In this document: in pieces, positions 54,810 through 64,000 of the stretch
Layout: every line of letters begins with the position of its first letter
How positions within the stretch are numbered: the stretch's first letter is position 1
Source of the DNA: Impatiens glandulifera
Taxonomy: Eukaryota; Streptophyta; Magnoliopsida; Ericales; Balsaminaceae
Length of the DNA stretch: 64,000 nucleotides
Direction: 5' to 3'
Assembly: GCF_907164915.1 (NCBI RefSeq)
Contig: NC_061870.1
Location: forward strand, 24,279,348-24,343,347
Position numbers and translations under genes: made by a program
Notes under the pieces: model-generated
Database searches by the model: none
Seen by the model: the letters and a program-made list of their open reading frames with translations, nothing else
Told to the model about the DNA's origin: nothing

Positions 54810-55835
54810 TAAAATGATATAAATGAGAGTCGTTTAAACTCAACGACAAAAACAATACAAAATTGAAAGAAAATATTTTTAAAAAAGCACAACACAAAAT
54901 AGATCACCAATGATCAAACAAAATTAACAAATTTTAACGAGCACAACATAAAATAATTCACCAATGAAAAAACAAGAAGAATAAATTTTAACGAGCACAG
55001 AGATTTTCAAGAATATAAATGAGCTCTCCAACTGGCTCGACTATTTTACCCAATGAAACATCCTGATTGTCATAATAATAGAATTGTGAATTTAACGAAT
55101 CAGTTGATAACGATCACTAGATGTTATAAAGGTTTCTTTCAAGCCAAATGGTCCACCAGAAGATAAACGGGGCTCAATGACTTAGATCAACCAAACTCAC
55201 CATCTTTATCCACACTTTCCAACAACTAACGACATGGATTCCGGCATAACCAAATCGCAATCTCTCCATCACAGTGTAAGAGGAAGTGAGGCGCCGACTC
55301 CACCTCTTTATGATGCATTCTACAATGACTGGCCATAATACACTATTTTTTATATGCATTTATCATTAGTCAAAATCCCTTTATGCATTATACTCCATCC
55401 AAATAACGAGATCTTTGATGGACTCTTTCCACAACTTCTCCCATATGATATCGTAATAATCATTCTCCGCAATTAAAGAGTAACAAAGAAGAATTTACCT
55501 CTTTACGCCTCACCAATTCAGCACTCTATCATGGGAATCCAACTCTTTAGTATTTAGTCTTCTCCTATACTTGATTCTCATTGCAAAACTATTAGAACTC
55601 GCGTCAAATATGTCTTTGACTGTAACATCTCTACATGTAGCAATCGAGGCAAGGGACAAGTATGATGAAGAAAGACTTCTAACACTACACCATAAGTCAT
55701 CCCAAAAACTAATGGAAGAGCCATCACCATTTGAAAATATGTATTGTCTACGAAAAGACTTCCACATTAACGAGATGTCACTCTAAATACTATATCCCAC
55801 TACACGGTTAATAGGTTTGGTGAACTAGGAAGACC
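54810..55835 (-). mobile_element. LINE 3' end with zf-RVT domain
   Basis: Reading leftward, the frame at 55767-55510 contains FSNGDGSSISFWDDLW, the start of the zinc-binding C-terminal domain of plant LINE reverse transcriptases. Further on, near 55320-55260 the minus strand encodes CRMHHKEVESAPHFLLHC, a Cys/His pattern of the same domain. The 3' untranslated region follows to about 54810 and is shared with 29665-30185. Several stops and frameshifts break it. It is a 5'-truncated LINE. The right edge abuts the truncated copia copy. Confidence 0.75.
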
Positions 55836-55839
55836 AATA

Positions 55840-58800
55840 AGCTCCATGTTCTTTTGAGTGAGAAACTAGTGAAGATGGATGAAGCTTAATATAAACTCCT
55901 TGATAGACAAATTTTGGGAGTTGTCCGATTGACGCCAATCAAGACGGTTGCTCACAATGTAACAAAGGAGAAGACACCATGGGTATGATGAAATCTCTCT
56001 CTGATATGTATGAGAACCATCTATTAACAACAAGTTATATTTAAAGAAAATACTCTTCAATTTAAGAATGGTTGATGGTACTTCTGTCACTACTCATTTG
56101 AACGAATTTAATATAATTGTGAATCAACTTTTATCTGTTGAGATTGATTTTGGGGATGAATTTAATGCCCTAATTTTATTAGCATTTCTACCAAATAGTT
56201 GGGAACCTTTGAGGGAAACAATTATTAACTCTACTGGAAATTCTAAATTGTAATTTACTGAAGTTAGAGATCGAATTCTTGTTGAAGAGGTTCATAAAAT
56301 TGATTCTAGTAAGACGTTCAAAGGTTCTATTCTGAATGTTGAAAACATGGGTAGAGGCAATGATAGAAATTTCAACCGAGGTAAGAGCGAATCTATGTCG
56401 AGAATTAAGAGGAGTCAGTCCAAGTTTGGGCAGACATTTGATTGCTAGAATTTTGATAAGCATGGTCACTTGAATAGGAACTACAAAGCAACAAAGAGAA
56501 ACGATGATGATAAAAATGAAGTATCTAACGTAGTTACAGAAACTATCACTGATGCGTTGCTTCTGTCTGTTGATAGCCCGATAAATTCATGGGTTTTGGA
56601 CTCAGGAACATCTTTCCACACCACTTCTCACAAAGAATTAATGGAGATTATGTGGGTGGAAACTGTGAGAATGTTTATCTTGTAGATGGTGAGCCACTGA
56701 ATATTGTTGGCATGGGGGACATCAAATTACAGATGGTAACCGGTTCTATTTGGAAAATTAATAAGGTGAGACACATTCCAAGTTTAATGCACAATCTAAT
56801 TTATGTTACAAAACTTGATGAAAAATATCACAATTTCAGTTGTGGAAATGGTGCGTGGAATGTGACTAAAGGAGCAATAATTGTTGTTCGAGGTCACAAA
56901 ACTGGAATATTATACACGACTTCAACTGTAAAGAAATAACTGTTGTTGTAGTTGATGACTCAAAGAACAGTGAGCTATGACATTGCAGGTTGGGCCATTT
57001 GAGAGAGAAAGAGATTTTTTTTAAGAATGAACATATTCCAACACTGAAGTCTGTTGAACAATAGTTATGTGAAAACTGCATTCTTGGAAAATAGAAACAG
57101 GTGAGTTTCTTAAAGATTGGGAAGGAGCTCAAGAAATCTTAGAGTTGGTACACACTGTGGGGACTTATACCTATTTATTCTATTGGCGAATCATACCACT
57201 ACATGACTTTTATAGATGATTCAACAAGAAAAATATGAGTTTACTTTATGAAGCACAAGTCTGAAGTATTTGTTATTTTCAAGAAGTGGAAGACTTTGTT
57301 GAAAATGAAACAAATCAGAAGGTTAAGTGTTTGAGATCCGACAATGGAAGTGAACACATTAATTCAAATTTTAAAGAGTATTGTATTGTGAATAGAATCA
57401 GTATAGTGAAGATTGTTCCCCGAATACCTCAAGAGAATGAAGTAACTGAACAGATGAATCAAATATTGAACAAGCGTGCTAAAAGCATGAGATTGCATAA
57501 TGAGCTAGCTACCTAAAACCTTCCATGAAGAAGCTATCAGCACTACTGCCTACTTGATAAATAGAGGAACCTCTATTTCTCTTGAATTTAGGATTCCTAA
57601 AGAAGCCTGAAGCAATAAAAAGGTAAACATTTCATATTTGAAAGTGTTTAGTTATTTATCATATGTTCATTTTAATGATTGTGATAGGAGCAAGTTTGAT
57701 CTAAAGTCTAATAAATGGTTTTTTCATTGGTTATGGTGATATCGAGTTTGGTTATCATTTCTGGGATAATCAAAATCCGAAGATAATTCTTAGCAGAAAC
57801 GTTATCTTCAATGAACAAGTTCCCTATAAAGATTGTGTTGGGATGTCATCAGATGGTGATTCCAAATTGGAAGAAACTGATATGGTCAATTTGAGAGATT
57901 TTTTACTGAATATATATCGACTGTCGAAGAAGAAAAATTTGTTGTTGATGATGAAATCGTTGAAAACGTGGACCAACGATAAATATACAAACACCAGTTA
58001 TATAGTTGAGAATATCGTCATAATATCGAAAACCAGTCGAGAGGTGGTCCCCATCTCTGAACTATATCTTGTTAACAGATAGAGGCGAACCTAAATGCTA
58101 CAAAGAAGCAATACAATCTCATGAATCAATTAAGTGGGAGTCTGCAATGAAAGATGAGATTCCCTCTTTGACGTCGAATCAGACGTGGGAGCTCACTAAG
58201 CTACCAAAGAGAAAGAAAATACTTCACAACTAATGGATCTTCATGATTAAAGAAGAACATGACAAAACCATGAGGTACAAGGAAATGTTGGTTTTGAAAG
58301 GATTTCAAAAAAAATGAAGGTATTGACTACAATGAAATATTCTCTCTAGTGGTAAAATTGATGACAATTAAAACTATTTTGAGTTTGATTGTGAAAGAAG
58401 ACCTTCATCTTTAACAAATGGATGTCAAAACTGATTTTCTTTATGATGATTTGGATGAAGAGATTACATGAGAAAACCACAAGGTTTTGAAATCAAAGGA
58501 AAAGATGAGCTTGTGTGTAAGCTTTAAAAGAGTCTGTATAGTTTGAAACAAACTCCAAGACAATAGTACAAGAAGTTTGATAGTTTCATGAAAAGTAACA
58601 TTTTTTTGAGGTGTGAAGTTGATATTGTTGCTATATCAAGAGCTTTGATAAATTGTACATTATTCTGCTTCTTTACGTTGATGACATGTTGATTGCTAGG
58701 GAAAAATTATATGAGATTAACAAGTTAAAGAAATAGTTGTCTGGAAATTTTGTAATAAATGATTTGGGTGTTGTAAAACAAATTCTTGGGATGAGAATTT

Positions 58801-60044
58801 TTAAGGATAAAGAAATTCTCAAGCTTTCACACAAAAAATATATGAAAAAAGTTCTTAGCAGATTTAACTTGTACGATACAAAACAAGTTACTACCCCCTT
58901 AGTTAGTCACTTCAGACTATCTAAAGATTAGTCGCCTTCAACAAAGGATGAGAAAATTACATGGCCATCATTTTGTATGCCTCTGTCATTAGTTGTATTA
59001 TGTATGTTATGGTTTGCACAAGACCATACATAACACATGTAGTGGGAGTTATTAGCAGATTCATGAGCAACCCAGGTAGGAAACATTGTGAAGTAGTAAA
59101 GTGGATACTACGATATTTAAGAGGAAGTATGAGTCTCTCTTTTTGTTTTCGAAAGTCTAATATGGGTTTGAATGATATGTTGATGATGACAATGATGGTG
59201 ATGGTTGATAATATGAAGAGCACTACATGGTACATTTATACTTTGGGAGGTACTGCAATCAGTTGGGTTTTAAAACTGTAGAAGATTGTTGCTCTTTCTA
59301 GTTGTGAGGTAGAGTATGTTGATGTGATAGAGGTTGCTAAGGTGATGATGTGGTTGCAACCTTTTTGCGAGAATTGGGTCAAGACTACGAGGAAAGTGTG
59401 TTGTGATGCGACAGTTAGAGTGTCATTCATTTGGCAAAGAATTCAGCTTATCATGGCAGGACGAAACATATACAGATTCGTTATCATTTCATCCTATTAG
59501 CTTTAGAAGATGAAGTATTAGGTCTTGAGAAGATTCCCGAGAGTGAGAATTCAGCTGATATGATGACAAAAACTATGACAATGAGAAACTGAGTGGTACA
59601 ACTTCAATCAGTCTTCTTCGTTAAGACACCGAATAGAAAACCGTTACCGATCGTGAGTTGATGAAGTTAGTCTCTAAGTGGGAAATTATTGAGTTATGAA
59701 TCATACACTTACAATAAACTCTACAATAGTTAATTATAGTTTATTGGGTTTGTATTTGGGTTTGGGCTTGACCAAGAGTTGTTTATGTTTTATTATCTGA
59801 ATGTTTACCCTATAAATATGTTATTATTAAGAGTTTACATTAAAAAGACAAAATTCTGAGAGATAAAGTGTGAGGCAAAAAACTTTGTATTCCCTCTTTT
59901 TCATAAATGAATTTTGGTGGCGGCTGAAGTGGACATAGCTCATTTTAGTGAACCACTATAAATTTGTGTCTTCTTGTGTTCTTCTTTTCTTGCGTTTTAC
60001 AGATCGTTTCAAGTAGGCCAGATTTGGGGATCCAAATTCTAACA
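55840..60044 (+). mobile_element. Copia copy 2, 5'-truncated and heavily decayed
   Basis: It matches copia copy 1 from the Gag position 9654 (AAGCTCCATGTTC) to the end of the 3' LTR. The 5' LTR, primer site and first 30-odd Gag codons are missing and the left edge joins LINE sequence. Recognisable scraps of Gag (56068), protease (DSGTSFHTT, about 56604), integrase (57100-57480), reverse transcriptase (58420-58900) and RNase H (59150-59570) follow in order. Many stops and frameshifts occur. Two stops are shared with copy 1 (55887 with 9702; 59404 with 13239). It carries many more mutations than copy 1, so it is older. Confidence 0.92.
59687..60044 (+). repeat. 3' LTR of copia copy 2
   Basis: It begins TATTGAGTTATG (TGTTGAGTTATG in copy 1) and ends ATTCTAACA. 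The TATA-like CCCTATAAATATG near 59810 is kept. Transcription from it would run into the peptide gene that starts at 60108. Confidence 0.9.
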
Positions 60045-60107
60045 CTTATAAGAGATGTACCAAGAAGCTAAGCCTTATTATATTTTCATTTTACCTAAAA
60101 CAAAGTT

Positions 60108-60539
60108 ATGAAGAAGAATAATCTTACCATGGTATTCCTTATGGTTCTTCTAGGTAAAATCTAATTTTTGTCTAAGTTTAATACTTATTTCTCCTATGAA
60201 TACAAAAAATAAAATTTTCTTATGTATTTTAGTTAGTTGAAAAAATTTAGAAAGGAATATGATTGATATTGGTGTTTAATTATTAGTTATCTTAATCTAA
60301 TTTATTTATAATTTTATCGTATATGATATTTATATGACTTATTTTCGGAGACATTAGGATGTCAAAAATCAATTGATTGTCCTATATTTCAGATTGGTGT
60401 TCCAATATGTTTTGATGTAATGTGTAAATGTTTTACAAAAATAAATGATATATGTAACCCAAAAGATTGTTTACCATGTGCTTCTTCTGGTATTCCTATG
60501 TGCCTTGAAAGAAGATGTGTATGTGATGAAAGAGTGTAA
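60108..60539 (+). CDS. Cysteine-rich defensin-like peptide with two modules, two exons
   Basis: Exon 1 (60108-60153) encodes a signal-like head, MKKNNLTMVFLMVLL. The intron (60154-60357) has GT-AG ends, and its acceptor is the only phase-compatible AG that I find close to the Cys-rich frame. Exon 2 (60358-60539) encodes 59 residues after a junction Gly, with 11 cysteines. The first module is C-x5-C-x9-C-x4-C-x-C and the second C-x4-C-x2-C-x7-C-x4-C-x-C. Each ends in a related core, GVPICFDVMCKC and GIPMCLERRCVC. This layout is that of secreted plant defensin-like or NCR-like peptides, which act outside the cell or in vesicles in defence, pollination or symbiosis signalling. The signal peptide is short (15-16 residues), the polypyrimidine tract weak and the Cys number odd, so decay or a different exon 1 is possible. 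The start lies 64 bp after a copia LTR. Confidence 0.65.
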
Positions 60540-60925
60540 TTCACAATATTATCTTCTAAGTGAAAATGTTATCACATATTACTTGTTTAGATTTATTATA
60601 TTTGTTCTTCCCTTTCCCCATGATGATAGAAACATAGTAAAAGAACAAAGTAATTACATAAACCTTAAGAGATGATCATAGATAAACCGCAATTAAGGAT
60701 AAATTCCAACGGCTCTTACAAATACACAAGAAACCCTAGACTAGCGACACTTAATGAATGACTTACGGTACAAGACAATGTCGTGTCGCCCGTGCCGATC
60801 ATGTCGTGCCGCCTGTGTCGATCGTTCTTCCTTTGATCTATGGTCCGTTGTTGTTTATTTTCATCCTAACCATCCAAGCTAATTTTATAATATATTTAAC
60901 ATAAACTATTATATGTAATAATGAA
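60540..60925. other. Peptide gene 3' flank and left copy of a 75-bp repeat
   Basis: A less AT-rich stretch at 60745-60840 has GTCGTGCCGCCTGTGTCGATC-like repeats (ATGTCGTGTCGCCCGTGCCGATC precedes it). The last 75 bp (60851-60925) are repeated at 63832-63907. Confidence 0.55.
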
Positions 60926-63225
60926 GAGGTTCAAAGTCAGAAAAGACCTACTAAAGAAGAACAAACAGAAAATCAAAGACAAAGAAGAAAGATCCTGAAT
61001 CCAGAAGCCACTGACTCTATAACGGGAGAAGATGAGATCTATGTGAGGCAATCCCCACTCAATGACAATAGTATTCTATGTAATCAAGCTGTAGCCATTG
61101 AGGATAGCGATGAAAGTGATGCTTACGATTTCTTTAATGAAGAGATCTAGGACAGTCTAGAAAGTCAGGAACCCAACACTTATATCCATTAATTAATATA
61201 GTGACATGGAACATAAGGGGACTCAATGACCCTCTTAAATGCAAAGAAATCAGGAGGATCGTTGAGAACTAGAAGATCACTATTATGGGTATTTTTGAGA
61301 CAAAAGTTAAAAGCCGGAACGTTGAGAAGGTTAGAAAATTGTGTATTGATAGCAGCTGGAAAATCATTCACAACTAAAATGACAAAACGGGTAAAATATG
61401 GGTTATCTGGGATAACAAAGTTGTTGAGGTCAGAACTCTCTTTTCGAATGATCAAGTAATCCTAGTGGAGGTCAAAGACAGAATCACGAGAATCGTGTTT
61501 AATATTGATATTGTCTATGGTAGCAACTCAAGCACTGACAGAAGACTCCCATGGAATTATCTTGGAAACCAGATTGGTAGTGATAAATCTTGGGCTATCC
61601 TCGGTGATTACAACGTAACTAGAAACGAATCTGATCGTAGCCCAGAATCTGAAATAACTCGGGATATGATTGACTTTAATAACTGCATCAGAGATATGGG
61701 TTGTATCGAGCCTACCAATTCTGGGAATTTCTTCACTTGGTCTTCTACGAGAGGGAATGAGCAATTTAGAAGAAGTAGAATTGACATATGTCTGGTAAAT
61801 GAGAACTAAATTAACCAATTTTCGAGAAGTCAACTTCACATTTTGAATCTGGGTATATCTGATCACTGCCCGATTAAATTGTTATGGGAAAAGGAAGAAA
61901 GGTTCAAAAGGCCCTTTAAATTTTTTAATTTTTGGATGGAAAACGACAAATTCAAGAGTATTCTCGAAAGCGTATGGTCTACAGATGTCAGCGAATCCAA
62001 CATGTAAAGGGTTTCTGAGAAGCTTAAGCTCCTGAAGAATCATCTTCAAAGCTTTAATAAGAAGAAGTTCAGCAATATCTCTAATAGAGTTCTGGAAGTG
62101 ATGGTGATGATAATGATGAACTGAAAGAAATTCAGAAAAGGTTATTAAGGGATGATAGTGATGAAGAACTCGATGAAACAGAAAGAGATGCGCTTGAAAA
62201 CTTTAAGAAGATGAATGTTTGTTAGACAGAAATCAAGATAGAGCTAGCTCTCGTTGGGTGACAAAAACACAGCTTTCTTCTACAAAAAATGCAAGGCTAG
62301 AAACATGAGAAACAATATATACAAGCTGAAGAATGATGATGGTGAATATGTTCAGGGTCAAAAGGGTGTACAAGATTTGGCTATCAATTTTTATAAACAA
62401 CTTATGGGTACAAGAAAGCAGAATCAAAGTCACCTGAATACCTTGTATCAGATTATTGATAGGAAAATCTCTACAGAAGATAGCTGCGAGCTGATAAGGG
62501 TGGTCACGAGGGTTGATGTTAAAGAAGCTCTATTTAGTATTGATGGGAATAAAAGCCCGGGTCTTGATGGGTTTAATGCATAGTTTCAAAGACAGTTGGT
62601 CGGTTGTGGGTAAAGACGTTACTGATGGGGTTTTGGAGTTTTCAAGAACAGGAAGATGTTAAAGCAATGGAATACAGCGGTCCTAACTTTGATCCCCAAA
62701 ACTACGGTACCCAAGAAAGTACAAGATTTCAGACCAATCTGATTTATAAAATTATTTCTAAACAATTTAAAAATGTCATCGGAAAAATTATAAATCTTAA
62801 CTAATCTGCATTCATCATCGGTAGGATAATCTCTCATAATATTTTTCTCATGCAGAGTCTTTTAAAAGGTTACGGGAAAAAGAAAATATCCCTGAGAGTG
62901 ACTTTCAAAATAGACATCAAGAAAACTTTCGACTCTGTTAGATGGGAAGTCATTCGGGACTTTCTAGTTGTTTCTGTTTTTCCTATTATTTTTATTGATT
63001 GGATTATGCAGTGCATTTCATCATACTACTTTGTTGTTAGTGTTAATGGAGTCCACAGAGGCTATTTCAAGGGGGAAAACGGGGTAAGGCAAGGGGATCC
63101 CCTCTCTTCTTACCTTTTTGTAGCTATCATGACGATCTTTGAGAGCATTTTCGCGATGTTCCGAAAGAATATTTATTATACGAAGATTAATCTCGTTTTG
63201 AATAATATATTAATTAAATGAATTT
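60926..63225 (+). mobile_element. LINE with endonuclease and partial reverse transcriptase
   Basis: The left part (60926-61150) is an acidic open frame ending DAYDFFNEEI and then TAG, perhaps the end of ORF1. From about 61195 the endonuclease starts with TWNIRGLNDP, and continues with GIFETKV, WAILGDYNVTRNESDRS and SDHCPI, the active-site motifs of the apurinic-like LINE endonuclease. The reverse transcriptase begins near 62254 (GDKNTAFFYKK), with KSPGLDGFNA, motif A FKIDIKKTFDSVRW near 62897 and motif B RQGDPLSSYLF near 63082. The catalytic [FY]ADD motif, thumb and zinc-finger end are missing: the sequence stops matching near 63185. At least seven in-frame stops or frameshifts make it dead. 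Confidence 0.9.
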
Positions 63226-63281
63226 CTGTAATTTAAATTTAAAGTTTAAAAAAGAAGAAATATTTATTATACGAAGCAATA

Positions 63282-63298
63282 AATATATATATATATAA

Positions 63299-63356
<58 letters not shown>
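63282..63356. repeat. (TA)n microsatellite
   Basis: TA units over about 75 bp with one AATA interruption near 63298. Confidence 0.95.
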
Positions 63357-63357
<1 letters not shown>

Positions 63358-63831
63358 CTGTAATTGTTATGATAGATTGCTTGTAATAAAATTCGGATTG
63401 GATGGGCATTACACATATTTTGAAGTGAATAAAAATATAATTTATTAATATATATGTTCACATTTTCTAATCAAATTGAAGATTTCTTAAAATGTAAACT
63501 TTCCTGTCACCTTAAACTAGTTAATTATGTGGAACATTATAAAATTCTGAATATAAATATAAAATATGTTTTCTTTTAATTTGAATTTCCACTATAAAAA
63601 AGAAAAAATATTAAAAGAATGATTTTTTAAAAATTACTGTATATTTGTTTGTGAATACAAATTAAGATTTTAATTTGAATATATCATCAATATTAATATT
63701 TTTTATTTTATTTTATTTTGCATTTCATGATCAAACTATATATACTATGCAGTCAACTAAATACTTTTATATTTAAATAGAATATGGTTTATAAATTGGA
63801 CTCTTTAGTTGTGCGAACAATAAGGATGTAC

Positions 63832-63907
63832 TTGTTTATTTTCGACTTAACCATCCAATCTAATTTATATTATGTTTAACATAAATGATTATATATTTAA
63901 TAATGAA
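63832..63907 (+). repeat. 75-bp direct repeat flanking the LINE region, right copy
   Basis: TTGTTTATTTTCGACTTAAC to TTTAATAATGAA matches 60851-60925 (TTGTTTATTTTCATCCTAAC to GTAATAATGAA) across the full length with scattered changes. Confidence 0.8.
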
Positions 63908-64000
63908 TGATGTTATTCTAATATATTATATTAATTATTTTAATATATAATTATATAAGGAAAGAAATGTAATATATTTATTATCAAGAATATCATGTAT

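Larger units (their letters stand above)
63226..64000. other. AT-rich right edge with microsatellite and 75-bp repeat
   Basis: Contains (TA)n at 63282-63356 and the right copy of the 75-bp repeat at 63832-63907. The phrase ATATTTATTATACGAAG from the LINE edge (about 63170) recurs at about 63260. No gene visible. Confidence 0.6.

Noticed and set aside
1..64000. CRISPR arrays, bacterial operons, rRNA genes or organellar inserts
   Set aside because: No regular direct repeats with spacers, no ribosome-binding context and no recognisable rRNA or organellar genes were seen.

Overview
The window is nuclear DNA of a flowering plant, most likely a eudicot. It is very AT-rich between genes, has intron-containing genes with GT-AG introns and CT-rich leaders, and carries plant-specific families: a group S bZIP factor, a phytosulfokine precursor, an ACT-repeat (ACR) protein, a VQ-motif protein and a defensin-like cysteine-rich peptide. 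Nothing prokaryotic, organellar or CRISPR-like is visible. The species cannot be named from this sequence.

Layout. 1-2.1 kb is a degenerate AT-rich satellite. 2.3-14.2 kb is a nest of LTR retrotransposons: a short Ty3/gypsy element (minus strand) with only gag-protease is split by a solo LTR (4494-5808); a second solo LTR of the same family (8202-14203, plus strand) is split by a nearly full-length Ty1/copia element (9197-13893). The target-site duplications of both solo LTRs are exact. 14.2-15.4 kb holds a CACTA-like subterminal-repeat patch, an unidentified small ORF and a Helitron fragment. The bZIP gene follows (15785-16408, minus). 16.9-19.6 kb is a Mutator-like element with TIRs, two inverted minisatellite arrays and a FAR1-type transposase fragment. 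19.6-41 kb has no recognisable host gene; it holds hAT, pogo, Helitron, SINE, LINE and MITE remnants.

41-64 kb is the gene-bearing part: the phytosulfokine precursor (41467-41821), several hAT-type nonautonomous elements, the six-exon ACR gene (48983-50869), a decayed BSD-domain gene fragment (51532-51973), a 388-bp tandem duplication, the VQ gene (53366-53911, minus), a LINE tail, a decayed second copy of the copia family (about 55840-60044), a two-exon cysteine-rich peptide gene starting 64 bp after that copia LTR, and a LINE with endonuclease and partial reverse transcriptase (60926-63225).

The host genes do not form a pathway; each is a separate plant transcription unit among transposons. 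The most novel items are the double-module defensin-like peptide gene (60108-60539), apparently placed just downstream of a retrotransposon LTR; the MULE with inverted minisatellites and its related MITE; the composite Helitron carrying a tRNA-like segment; and the precise nested-LTR history, including stop codons shared by two copia copies.
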